Shown here: piece after piece, positions 55,146 to 64,000 of the stretch
Layout of the letters: every line of letters begins with the position of its first letter
Numbering within the stretch: the first letter of the stretch is position 1
From: Acestrorhynchus altus
Taxonomy: Eukaryota; Chordata; Actinopteri; Characiformes; Acestrorhynchidae
NCBI GenBank assembly: GCA_034509495.1
Contig: CM067509.1
Coordinates: forward strand, 6,265,288 to 6,329,287
Direction of reading: 5' to 3'
Length of the DNA: 64,000 nucleotides
Position numbers and translations under genes: made by a program
The notes under the pieces: generated by a model
Seen by the model: the letters and a program-made list of their open reading frames with translations, nothing else
Databases searched by the model: none
Told to the model about the DNA's origin: nothing

Positions 55146-56334
55146 AAGCATGAAAGCAAAGGTACTTCAGTAAAGTATAGTGATTCAATTCTGTGGGTAA
55201 GCAGGTATGGATGTGTATGGAAAATAACCGGTTCTACATACTTCAGTCCCTGTTTATTTCCAGGGGATGTGCTCTATAGAGTGCCTTTCATTGGTACTTT
55301 GCTGAATGGAGTGAAATGAGATCTTAAATCTGTCGGTAGGAAAAACAGCTCATGGAAGTGAAAGTGCTCTCGCTTGAGCACTCTACAATTAATTACTTTT
55401 TTGCTCTTTCCCAGGTACATTCACAGAGAAGTGCACTTACATCTGCTCAAGTACTTTTGTGGAATGACTGAAGTATTCTTTCAGAAACAACACCAGGTCT
55501 GCTCCGGGGTGGTTTTCCCGGGCTCTGTCCACCACTGGTTACTCTGAAGCCCAGTGCAGCCAAGGACAAGGTTATTCACTATTGCACAAGTGAACAAGGC
55601 CGTCGTCTGCGAGGCTTCCCCGGAATACACTCTCCATTCACGTTCTCACACTCACGTTCAGGCCTTTGAGCTCGTTTATTGTGAGTCGTTGTCAGGCCGG
55701 GCCACTCCAACACCTGTTCCACCAAGTCCTAGATTTGAAACTGAGAATTGCTGTAATGAGAACCAGGTGAAAGAAGGGGTCAACTGCATTTCACTGGCTC
55801 TGTACCTGCATTCTGTGCAACGACGATAAAGATGAAGCGAATCGGATCTGAAACGCAGGTGGGCGAAATCCGTGACAGCGCCATCGTTTTAGTTGACCCC
55901 CATTCAGAGTAAGAGAATCTAGAACTGGCGAAATTAGGCTAAGGTGCTGGGTTGTGGTGCTGAAGTTGAGTAATGTGGTAAACAGCATGGGGTCGGTGTT
56001 TCAAGGCCTCATAGATCAGTGAGGAACACATTCACCTTCATACGCACAGGATTATGCATCTTGTTGCCTTCGACCCCTGCTCTTATAATTTATGTTGTTA
56101 ATTACGCTTCACAATCTTTCGCCGACTGAACATTAGTTCGTTCATTTGTTTGTTTGTTGGGTAGGTAGTTTGGTTGTTACAAGCCAGGGGTGCGTTCCAG
56201 ATAGAAGGAATATTCTTTGAGTTGTAAGAGTCTTCTGTCTGAAGATTCAGGTTTGTGCTCAGCCATGCATGTGACATAAGCAAGACCAGCCTTATCGCTG
56301 TACCTGACTGACTATATTAGGTCGTCACGTTGGG
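55146..56334. other. Intron, nothing recognised
   Basis: Unique-looking sequence. Confidence 0.35.
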
Positions 56335-56700
56335 GTGGAGTGTTGATGGAGTGTCCAAAAGCATCCCACACTTTTTTTCAATCAGAGAAAGGTCTGGTGT
56401 TGCGACTGACCACAGCATAGTATCTGTGTCGTGAAGAGAGCTCTTGAGACGGCAGCAGTAGGTGGACATGGATTCGTTGGTCGCCTCCATCAAGACAAAG
56501 CAGGACTCGTCAACGAAGAAGACCTGCTGCCATTCTGAGTGACTCCACGACGGTCTCTGGTGTGTTGACGTGATGTTAAAGGCAGCCGGCTGTCAGTGGA
56601 ACTGGCAATAACAGGATGACTCATGGCATTACTGCTCACTGACCGTCCACTGGGTTTGAAAATAAAGGTGCTGTTGCCGTGCATAGACCCAGCACATTAT
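56335..56700 (-). pseudogene. Possible decayed DNA-transposon transposase
   Basis: The minus strand gives FVDESCFVLMEATNE (about 56520-56475) and later ATPDLSLIEKKCGMLLDTPS (about 56410-56350), resembling the DES(R)F and SPDLNPIE(H/N)...WDML motifs of Tc1/mariner enzymes at shortened spacing. It is badly mutated and shortened. Confidence 0.4.
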
Positions 56701-57458
56701 TGAGGAAATCTGATCCCTCTATCATTTCTGGGAGAAACGAACGGGTCAGTATCCTTTCAATTTATGAAAAAGTTGAAGTACTATGTTAATTATGAAGGCT
56801 TTCCAGAAACCCATCGTTTAAGGATGTTCTCAAGTATTGAAATGTTTGTAACGTATTGGTAGAAACCTTGTAGTAGACCCCAATCCATAAAAATAAATAA
56901 ACAATAATCAGCATTTTGATTGCAGAGCATAGACATCCATTCCTGGCTCTTAAAGGGTTTTTTTAAAGAGCACTACAGGCATTTTCGATCAATAAATAAT
57001 GCTTTCATACCTTTCGTTTCAGCCTGTTCTTTAACGGTTCTGTGTACGTTCAATAAGTCAGGAGTCATTACACATTCCTTCACTCTGATTAAACCCACTG
57101 TGAGTACAAGCTGGTCACACAATTATACCAAAACTGACCAATTCAGGGCAATTTACTCTTCAATCCTCTGTCACTGACGTTCAGAATCACCGGGGCGGCG
57201 CAGCAGGCATTGGTTGGTAAACTGACGAGAGACAAAGTGTTGTTAGAAGGAGGAGCTGAAAGTAAACACCTCCGAATGGCTTGTGACTCAGCGGTGCCAA
57301 GTCGCCCACCTCTGGCCTGTTTTAGGAGGATGGGGGGTGGATCAGTGTGAATCTAGATACAGCTGACTTCCTGCAGAGCACTACGTACAAGACGTGCCCA
57401 ATGGAGCGAGTAGAGCTGTGGTCTTAAAGCCCCTGAATTCTCAATAGAGTCTGAAGTG
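56701..57458. other. Intron, nothing recognised
   Basis: Unique-looking sequence. Confidence 0.35.
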
Positions 57459-58235
57459 TCAACCCAACACAATTCTGTCTCAACCCAACACAATTCTGTC
57501 TGAACCCAACTCAACCCAACACAATTCTGCCTGAACCCAACTCAACCCAACACAATTCTGTTTGAACCCAACTCATCCCAACACAATTCTGTCTGAACCC
57601 AACTCAACCCAACACAATTCTGTCTGAACCCAACTCAACCCAACACATTTCTGTCTGAACCCAACTCAACCCAACACAATTCTGTCTGAACCCAACTGAA
57701 CCCAACACAATTCTGCCTGAACCCAACTGAACCCAACACACTTCTGCCTGAACCCAACTCAACCCAACACAATTCTGTTTGAACCCAACTCAACCCAACA
57801 CAATTCTGTCTGAACCCAACTCAACCCAACACAATTCTGTTTGAACCCAACTCAACCCAACACAATTCTGCCTGAACCCAACTCAACCCAACACAATTCT
57901 GTCTCAACCCAACAAAATTCTGTCTGAACCGACTGTAACCCAACACACTTGCTCTGAACCTAACTCAACCCAACACAATTCTGCCTGAACCCAACTCAAC
58001 CCAACACAATTCTGTCTGAACCGACTGTAACCCAACACAATTCTGTCTGAACCGACTGTAACCCAACACAATTCTGTCTGAACCCAACTCAACCCAACAC
58101 AATTCTGTCTGAACCCGACTGTAACCCAACACAATTCTGTCTGAAACCGACTGTAACCCAACACAATTCTGTCTGAACCCAACTCAACCCAACACAATTC
58201 TGTCTGAACCGACTGCAACCCAAACTTGAACCCAA
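57459..58235. repeat. 31-bp minisatellite, about 25 copies
   Basis: Unit CCCAACTCAACCCAACACAA then TTCTGTCTGAA. Two sub-types alternate (AACTCAACCC and GACTGTAACCC), the latter confined to the right-hand third, and a few units are shortened. One strand is very C/A-rich with few G. Confidence 0.97.
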
Positions 58236-59204
58236 ACCTGAACTTGTGGAAAGCAGTGGAAAGTGTGGTTCTGTTGGTAAAGGTTCAGGATTAGCCTGTC
58301 CGAGGGTAGAGAGGTCCATTAACAGTCTAAAGCCTGGTTTGGAAGCTGCAACAATCAAGACGGAATATCAGAGCTCAGTGAAAGAGTTCGGTAGGTTCGT
58401 CTTAGTCATAGCTCTTAAATAGAACACCAGCACAGGTAGAGAGTGGAAAGACCACTGCTGGAATTAGGCTGTCCTCGCTGACCAGCTCAGACTCAGACAA
58501 TGCATGTCTCGGCAGAGACGACTGGCAGACATAAAGCTGGTCTTGATGGCTCATTGATGACCGTGCACAAACGGACTCCTTTTTGTTCTTATGTAATAAA
58601 TGCGTCTCCTCTCTTTCTCCAACTCATTCAGCCACAGGCTGCACTTTATCGCCTGCCGGTTCCGTTAATGGTCCTTCCGTACAAATAACACCACGAATAT
58701 TATCTCCGCTGCTTAATTCCATTGCACAGGCTAATAAGCCACAGTCAGATCGTTTCTATTTCTATTATGACTCCCCATTATGGAGGGAGGGGGGAGGGGG
58801 GGTGACTTCATTTCATCTGTGACTGGTTGAAGAGGACGTCCTCACCATTTTGTTGGACGCAGCACAACAAGAGGCCGGTGATTAGGTGGTGACACCTGAT
58901 TACGTGCAGACAGAACCACGTGCTGTGGTTTAATTTGTGCTGAAAGGAAGGATGAAGAGAGAGGACTGGATTATGCGTCTGCTGCATTCGTCAGCATTAG
59001 CTCCCACATAACCCCAGAGGTGCTCTGATGACGGCAGGGTCTCTCTCTGAGAGTGCTGGAGGTCACTCTGGTGGCATTAGAGACTACTGAGAACATGATT
59101 GTGAGAGTGGACACGAGTTTTGGGAACCTTAATAAGGTTTATATATTTAGTGTTATTATAATTTATACAACATATACTTTATTATGAATTATAAATAGAT
59201 GAGA
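58236..59204. other. Intron, repeat-poor; candidate conserved block at 58480-58760
   Basis: No exon recognised. Confidence 0.35.
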
Positions 59205-59425
59205 TCAGCTCCTCTGAACATACAGGAGCACCTTCTCCTCCTTTCACCCTGATCTTCACTGATCAGGACCCCACAGGACCACCACAGAGCAGCTATCATG
59301 TGGGTGGTGGGTCATTCTCAGCACTGCAGTCACACTGACATGGTGGTGGTGTGTTAGTGTGTGTTGCTGGTACGAGTGGATCAGACACAGCAGTGCTGCT
59401 GGAGTTTTTAAACCCCTCAGTGTCA
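59205..59425 (-). mobile_element. Family A copy
   Basis: AGATCAGCTCCTCTGAACAT, GATCAGGACCCCACAGGACC, GGTGGTGGTGTGTTAGTGTG and GCAGTGCTGCTGGAGTTTTT. Confidence 0.8.
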
Positions 59426-59997
59426 CAGTGATGTGGATAGCGTGTCCACTGCACTCTGCTAGTTTTATAAACCCGTCTTGGACGTTCAGGGACACTCTTC
59501 GTTTACAGTCTAAAGTGTGATTTTGTGTTAGACACTCCGGTCAGGTTTTTCTGCTCCTATTTCTGGATGTAGAACTTGTTTATTTCTGGATGTATCTCCT
59601 CTGAGAATGCAGAAATAAATAACTTATGCAGTCTAGAGCTCTGGCCTTCCAGGCGCCACAATATTGGTTGTCAAAACAGCCCGGCGGAGCATGCGACTGC
59701 GGCCTTCATCAAACGCCTGTGCCTCTCTGTGCGTTTGTGTATGCATGTTTGTGTGGAGTGTGTGTTTGTGTGAGACGGGGAGAGAGAGGCAGTGCGCAGC
59801 CCGGCAGAGACACAGTGTACCTGTTTTATTAAAACCCCACCCTCCGCTTCCTTGCCATGACAACCAATGGAAACACAATGGGTACCTGTCGCCTGGCAAC
59901 GTGGCCTGGTATCTCCGCGGTACAGGCTGTTTGGCAGAAAGCTCAGTTTAACAGTGAGGAGGAGAGACACCCGCTGACAGACAGTACTATTAGTGCT

Positions 59998-59999
<2 letters not shown>
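59426..59999. other. Intron, nothing recognised
   Basis: Unique-looking; GT-rich but not repetitive at 59720-59775. Confidence 0.35.

Positions 60000-60042
<43 letters not shown>
60000..60042. repeat. (GT)n microsatellite
   Basis: About 21 units. Confidence 0.97.
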
Positions 60043-60044
<2 letters not shown>

Positions 60045-60136
60045 CTCATACCCAGCACACAGGTGCATGCATAAGTCCCAAATGCACCATTTCTCCCAGC
60101 TCCCCTGTGTCGGCTATCAGTATAATAAACTGGTAG

Positions 60137-60140
<4 letters not shown>

Positions 60141-60172
<32 letters not shown>
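60141..60172. repeat. (GT)n microsatellite
   Basis: About 16 units. Confidence 0.97.
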
Positions 60173-60175
<3 letters not shown>

Positions 60176-60469
60176 TCACATGAACTCACATGAACCTCTC
60201 TGGCCAAGCTCAGTAAAACTATGACATCATCCGAAAGCACAGTGAGTGTAAACGACACATAGGTGGAATTACCTGTCCCAGACTGAAGGGGGCGCTGTAA
60301 CAGTCAGTAAATGTTCTATACTGTTTGACGCAGAGCAGCTTCCCAACCCAAACACAAAACATCTCCGTCCAAATACAAATGGCCAGTGAAATGAGGCTGC
60401 TGTTTGAAACACTGTCCATTCATTTATGCCACGTAAGTAGAACATCAGCTCATCAATCATACTTACTGT
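60173..60469. other. Intron, nothing recognised
   Basis: Unique-looking sequence. Confidence 0.35.
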
Positions 60470-60860
60470 ATATAAGACAAAAGTATTGGGACACCTGCTT
60501 ATTTCCTGTTTCTTCAGAAACCAAGGGTATTAAAAAGAGCTTGTCCTGCTCTTGTTGGAGTAACTGTCTCTACTGTCCAGGAAAGGCTTCCTACTAGATT
60601 CTGGAACAGTGCTGTAAGGATTTGATTGCAAAACACAGTATTGGATAGAGCACCATGATTCCCAGTTCCACCGTTTCACAGCTTCATTTTGGGGACTTTG
60701 TGTCCCCCTTGGCCATGCATGGCATTGGTTCATGTTTATCTGCTCCAGAGTGTCCTAATCTATTGGCAACACATCTCTACAGAGACTAACTGTATCAGCT
60801 GTACCAGCAATGGATACAACTTAAAGAAGATGAACTTAAAGAACTTAAAGAAGGGGTGAC
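60470..60860 (+). mobile_element. Family B MITE, fullest left half
   Basis: AGACAAAAGTATTGGGACAC, CTTCAGAAACCAAGGGTATT, GAGTAACTGTCTCTACTGTC, GGAAAGGCTTCCTACTAGATT and, at the right, TATTGGCAACACATCTCTAC and CAGCAATGGATACAACTTAAAG. Confidence 0.8.
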
Positions 60861-61414
60861 TGATGTTCTGATGTTCTGGAGAACTTCAGTCAGAATCTGG
60901 AGAATATCTTTGTTACTGTGCTGCAGTTGTGTTTAGTGTTCAGCTGGAGTCGAGGCCCATTCCTCCGTCTAGCCTGATCTTAATGTAGATTCAGCTGCAC
61001 TCTGAACATCTCCACTGTGTTCTGCTGCAGATACGGCTCATAAACTGCACAGTTAGGCTCATATAGGCTCATATCTGCGGTTCCGTTGCCCTCACACCAG
61101 GAGAAGGTGCCCTGTTTGTGCCTGAAACTGGAGCAGAAAGCTTAGTACATCTGACTCTGGCTCAGGGTGACTGATCACCTTCTCCCTAATGACCCCCAAA
61201 TTACATGTTTTAACGACATCATGTCCTGCACGGTCTGCATTTGACCCATGGGCTAATGATGTTCTTGGACATTCCTTGGCCTTGAGATCTTTTGTCTTCT
61301 AAAGCTGAACTCGGACATTGGGTTGATTGTTGACTGTGTCCAGCTTTATTACACGGGATTCTGTCTTCATATCTGTGAGTTGTTTATAATCTTCAATTTC
61401 TGTTCTACTGATTT
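60861..61414. other. Intron, nothing recognised
   Basis: Unique-looking sequence. Confidence 0.35.
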
Positions 61415-61812
61415 CATGCTCAGGACCCCACAGGACCACCACAGAGCAGCTATTATGTGGGTGGTGGGTCATTCTCAGCACTGCGGTCACACTGACATGG
61501 TGGCGGTGTGTTGGTGTGCGTTGCGCTGGTATGAGTGGACCAGACGCAGCAGTGCTGCTGGAGTGTTTAAACCCCTCAGTGTCACTGCTGGACTGAGAAT
61601 AGAACTATAGAACCCACAGCGTCCTGTGGGCAGCGTCCTGTGGGCAGCGTCCTGCGAGCACTGATGAAGGACTAGAGGACGACCAACACAAACTGTACAG
61701 AAACAGATGAGCTTCTGTTTCTGACTTTACATCTACAAGGTGGAGACACTGGGTAGGTGTGTCTGATAGAGTGGACAGTGAGTGGACACAGTGTTTAAAC
61801 ACTCCAGCAGCA
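61415..61812 (-). mobile_element. Family A copy, reverse order
   Basis: CTCAGGACCCCACAGGACCA, GTGGGTGGTGGGTCATTCTC, three tandem GCGTCCTG(T/C)G(G/A) words, GATGAAGGACTAGAGGACGA, TGGACAGTGAGTGGACACAG and the closing CCAGCAGCACTGCTGC. Confidence 0.85.
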
Positions 61813-61969
61813 CTGCTGCTTCGGCTCGATTGAGTGTAGAAACAAGGATGGCATTCCCCAACCTTCAACCCCAACCCCAATGTCTAATACCAGGCGTGGA
61901 CTAGGGGGGTATAAAGCCCTCCAGAATTGAGCTGAGGAGCAGTGGGTAGTTGGGGATGAGGTGGGGTGA

Positions 61970-62092
61970 TGATCTGAATGCAATCGAATCCTCACAGCAA
62001 TGTTCCTGAATGTAGGAGAAAGTCTACCCTGGTCAGAAGAGAGTTACTCCAACAAAAGCAGGATCAACTCTTTTTAATACCTTTGAGGGTGT
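61970..62092 (-). mobile_element. Family B MITE fragment, minus orientation
   Basis: TGCAATCGAATCCTCACAGC, GTTACTCCAACAAAAGCAGG and ATCAACTCTTTTTAATACCT. Confidence 0.7.
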
Positions 62093-62589
62093 CGTGTTTG
62101 AGTCTCTGAAGTGTCTCCTGGAGAGCTACCAGCCAACTGTCTCCTCGCCAGTAATGCCGTGCTGGCATGCTGCCCAGATGAGCCCGTTCCATTATCCACT
62201 GTAAACCTGAATCTATAGATGAACTCCACGGAGCTCATCAAAGAGCGACATGCCTTGATTTGTTTAGCTGGTAGCAGGTGTTAAACGAGCTCGCTCTGGG
62301 GAAGGAGAAGTGAAGGCAGATGATCACTGCTTCGTGACCTTCATAAACGTGTGGAGGGCTGGAGTACAGTAGTGCTGTCGACACAGTGCAGACGGGCCCG
62401 AACGTCTCCTCCTTAAAACAGAACACGTCTGAAAGAGACAGTCCCATCACTACTGCTCGTACACAGTCCTATTTACTGCTTAGCTGTATCTGCTGTGAGC
62501 TTGGGACAGTGTGTGTGGTGGTCTTTCTCGCCTCCTGATATTTAGGTTTGAGGATTTGTGAGGGACGTTCCAAAAACTTAACAGGTGGT
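62093..62589. other. Intron, nothing recognised
   Basis: Unique-looking sequence. Confidence 0.35.
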
Positions 62590-62850
62590 TTGACATTTGC
62601 ATTCAGGGTTTGCTGACGTTAAGGGGAATCCATTCTTCCCTCCTCCCGTGCAATATCCCCACTGCCACCGGGGGCCGAACGACCTGAAAGCATGATACCT
62701 CCACCCCCCTGCTTCACAGTTGGCAGGGTGTTCTTGACATGAATTGCAGACGCATTATTTCTGCTTGGGTATTGTGGCAAAAAGGGTTCTGTTTTGACTC
62801 CATCAGTCCACAGTACTTGTTTCCAAAACTCCTTTGGTCTCAATGTCCAC
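62590..62850 (-). pseudogene. Tc1 transposase fragment (catalytic region)
   Basis: The minus strand from 62843 reads RPKEFWKQVLWTDGVKTEPF, then AIHVKNTLPTVKQGGGGIML, then SGRSAPGGSG. The family pattern is W(S/T)DE(T/S)K...F and NT(I/L)PTVKHGGGS(I/V)M(L/V)WG. Here the catalytic Asp is kept but the expected next Glu is Gly and WG is SG, so it is inactive. It is a different Tc1 lineage from family K next to it. Confidence 0.8.
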
Positions 62851-62864
62851 TGAGTGAGTGAGGT

Positions 62865-63150
62865 TTATTCAGTAGGTGGTCATAATGTTGTGGCTGATTG
62901 GCTGATTAGGCAGACGTTCATTGATTTGTCTAAGCAGGGAAAATGGACACTTGTAAAGATCTGAGACAGTTTGACAAGAACCAAGCTGTGATGTTCTAGA
63001 CAACTGGGTCAGAACATCTTCATAACATTAGGCAGGTCTGGTGAAGTGTTCCCAGTATGCAGTGGTCAATACCAACCAAAGGGTTCTAAGGGAGGACAAC
63101 TGGTGAACTGGTGAACAGGGTCACGGATGCTTAATGCTCATTGATACAGG
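62865..63150 (+). mobile_element. Family K Tc1-like remnant
   Basis: GTAGGTGGTCATAATGTTGT and GGCTGATTGGCTGATTAGG (terminal repeat relic), then TTTGACAAGAACCAAGCTGT, CAACTGGGTCAGAACATCTT, GTATGCAGTGGTCAATACC and GTGAACAGGGTCACGGATGC. It ends before the catalytic domain. Confidence 0.75.
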
Positions 63151-63180
63151 ACAGGTCTTGTGGACTCCATGAATGGTCAG

Positions 63181-63182
<2 letters not shown>

Positions 63183-63221
<39 letters not shown>
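63183..63221. repeat. (GT)n microsatellite
   Basis: About 19 units. Confidence 0.97.
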
Positions 63222-63225
<4 letters not shown>

Positions 63226-63327
63226 ATGTGCAGATGGTTCTCTGGGTGGTTGCAGAAGGAACATCACATATGATTCATCCGTGTGTCATCAGAAAGGCCA
63301 GTGTTTTAAAGAAATGCTGGAACATGT

Positions 63328-63328
<1 letters not shown>

Positions 63329-63403
<75 letters not shown>
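63329..63403. repeat. (CA)n microsatellite
   Basis: About 37 units, the longest dinucleotide tract of the window, with the opposite strand sense to the GT tract 107 bases upstream. Confidence 0.98.
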
Positions 63404-63407
<4 letters not shown>

Positions 63408-64000
63408 AACACACTTCTGAATACAAATTCATCCCCGGAAGCCCTCTCCCCCAACAACCCCCACCATCTTCTCCTCACTAATCCTGTCACATCCTCTCCA
63501 TATTGCCAGGTTTTCTCATTTGCGCAGCATCTGCTCGGATTCCACCCGTTCCCGATCTTCCGCAAGTCTTCCCCCATCAGTCTTCCCACAAACAGCAGGC
63601 CCACGTTCCCACAGCACTGCCGTGATGGTAATCTATACTCTTATCTGGACATCCTGACTCCTGTCTGAGTGAGAAATGAGCGTTTCTCTACACCAGCGAG
63701 AGCTGAAGGGTCTACTGTACCGCAGCTGAATGATGGAAGAGGGGACCCTTTACAGCCGTTCCTTCAGAGAACTGAACCCTTAAATTGATGGTTTCTTACA
63801 GGGGATTCCTCTCGTTCTTTAAAATTTCATTCCACCTTACCGACTGATTTCTTTACAGTGGTGGTGAATGGAAGCAGGTGTTGGTTGCCATGACTACAGC
63901 ACACAGAACCATTTTACCGACTGTTCTATGCTACTAAATGTCGACTGATCTGATCAATATTTATTGATCTACTCATACACAAGTGGTGTCTCTCAGTTCG
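63404..64000. other. Intron to window edge; family I-like words at 63745-63830
   Basis: GGGGACCCTTTACAGCCGTT and CCTTCAGAGAACTGAACCCT resemble family I. No kcnh exon 2 is visible before the edge. Confidence 0.35.

Larger units (their letters stand above)
5497..64000 (+). other. First intron of the ELK channel gene (right end not reached)
   Basis: It begins with GTGAGT. No sequence resembling the next KCNH exon (HSNF...YCSDGFCELTGY of the PAS core) was found by eye on the plus strand. The interval holds only repeats and unassigned unique DNA, with no convincing nested gene. A short exon could have been missed. Confidence 0.65.

Overview
This is vertebrate nuclear DNA, almost certainly from a teleost fish. 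It holds single exons separated by very long introns, abundant (CA)n, (CT)n and (CTAT)n microsatellites, many decayed Tc1/mariner-type elements and tRNA-derived SINEs of the kinds common in teleosts. The mix of families suggests an otophysan (characin or catfish relatives), but that is only an inference. Protein-coding content is about 200 bases in 64 kb.

Two gene starts were found by reading for short exons. On the minus strand, 1225-1346 is the first coding exon of idh1 (cytosolic NADP+ isocitrate dehydrogenase), with a probable non-coding first exon and promoter at about 2797-3001 (CCAAT boxes, NRF1 palindrome). The rest of idh1 lies to the left of the window. On the plus strand, 5421-5496 is coding exon 1 of an ELK-type voltage-gated potassium channel (kcnh3/kcnh4/kcnh8 group), with a CpG-rich promoter and leader at 4797-5420. 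The two genes are divergent, with about 2 kb between promoters. I found no second kcnh exon, so everything from 5497 to the right edge is best read as its first intron (more than 58 kb). That length favours kcnh8 without proving it.

The rest is intron and intergenic DNA. Repeat families, labelled here for cross-reference, are: A, a non-autonomous element with about 14 copies; B, a Tc1-like MITE carrying ACAAAAGTATTGGGACACC; C, D and E, tRNA-derived SINEs; F, a short interspersed tail; G, an element starting CTGCTCCTGGAGAGCTACC; H, a GACCAGC-rich element; I, an AGAACCCTT-type MITE; J and K, Tc1 transposase remnants. Minisatellites have units of 10, 13, 19, 21, 31, 36, 57 and about 61 bp. Several have visibly grown out of, or next to, a transposon.

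Nothing looks like a novel gene system. The items most worth a second look are: an 18-unit, perfectly phased decamer array in the kcnh leader that repeats a splice-donor-like GTGAG; a 57-bp G-run minisatellite just after the exon 1 donor; a tandem array built from the end of element G; a transposon fragment between two ~172-bp direct copies of host sequence; a 240-bp local duplication that may be a doubled regulatory element; a palindromic array at 47763-48065; and a row of tRNA-like units at 49000-49700. Several repeat-free blocks look like conserved non-coding elements but need alignment to confirm.
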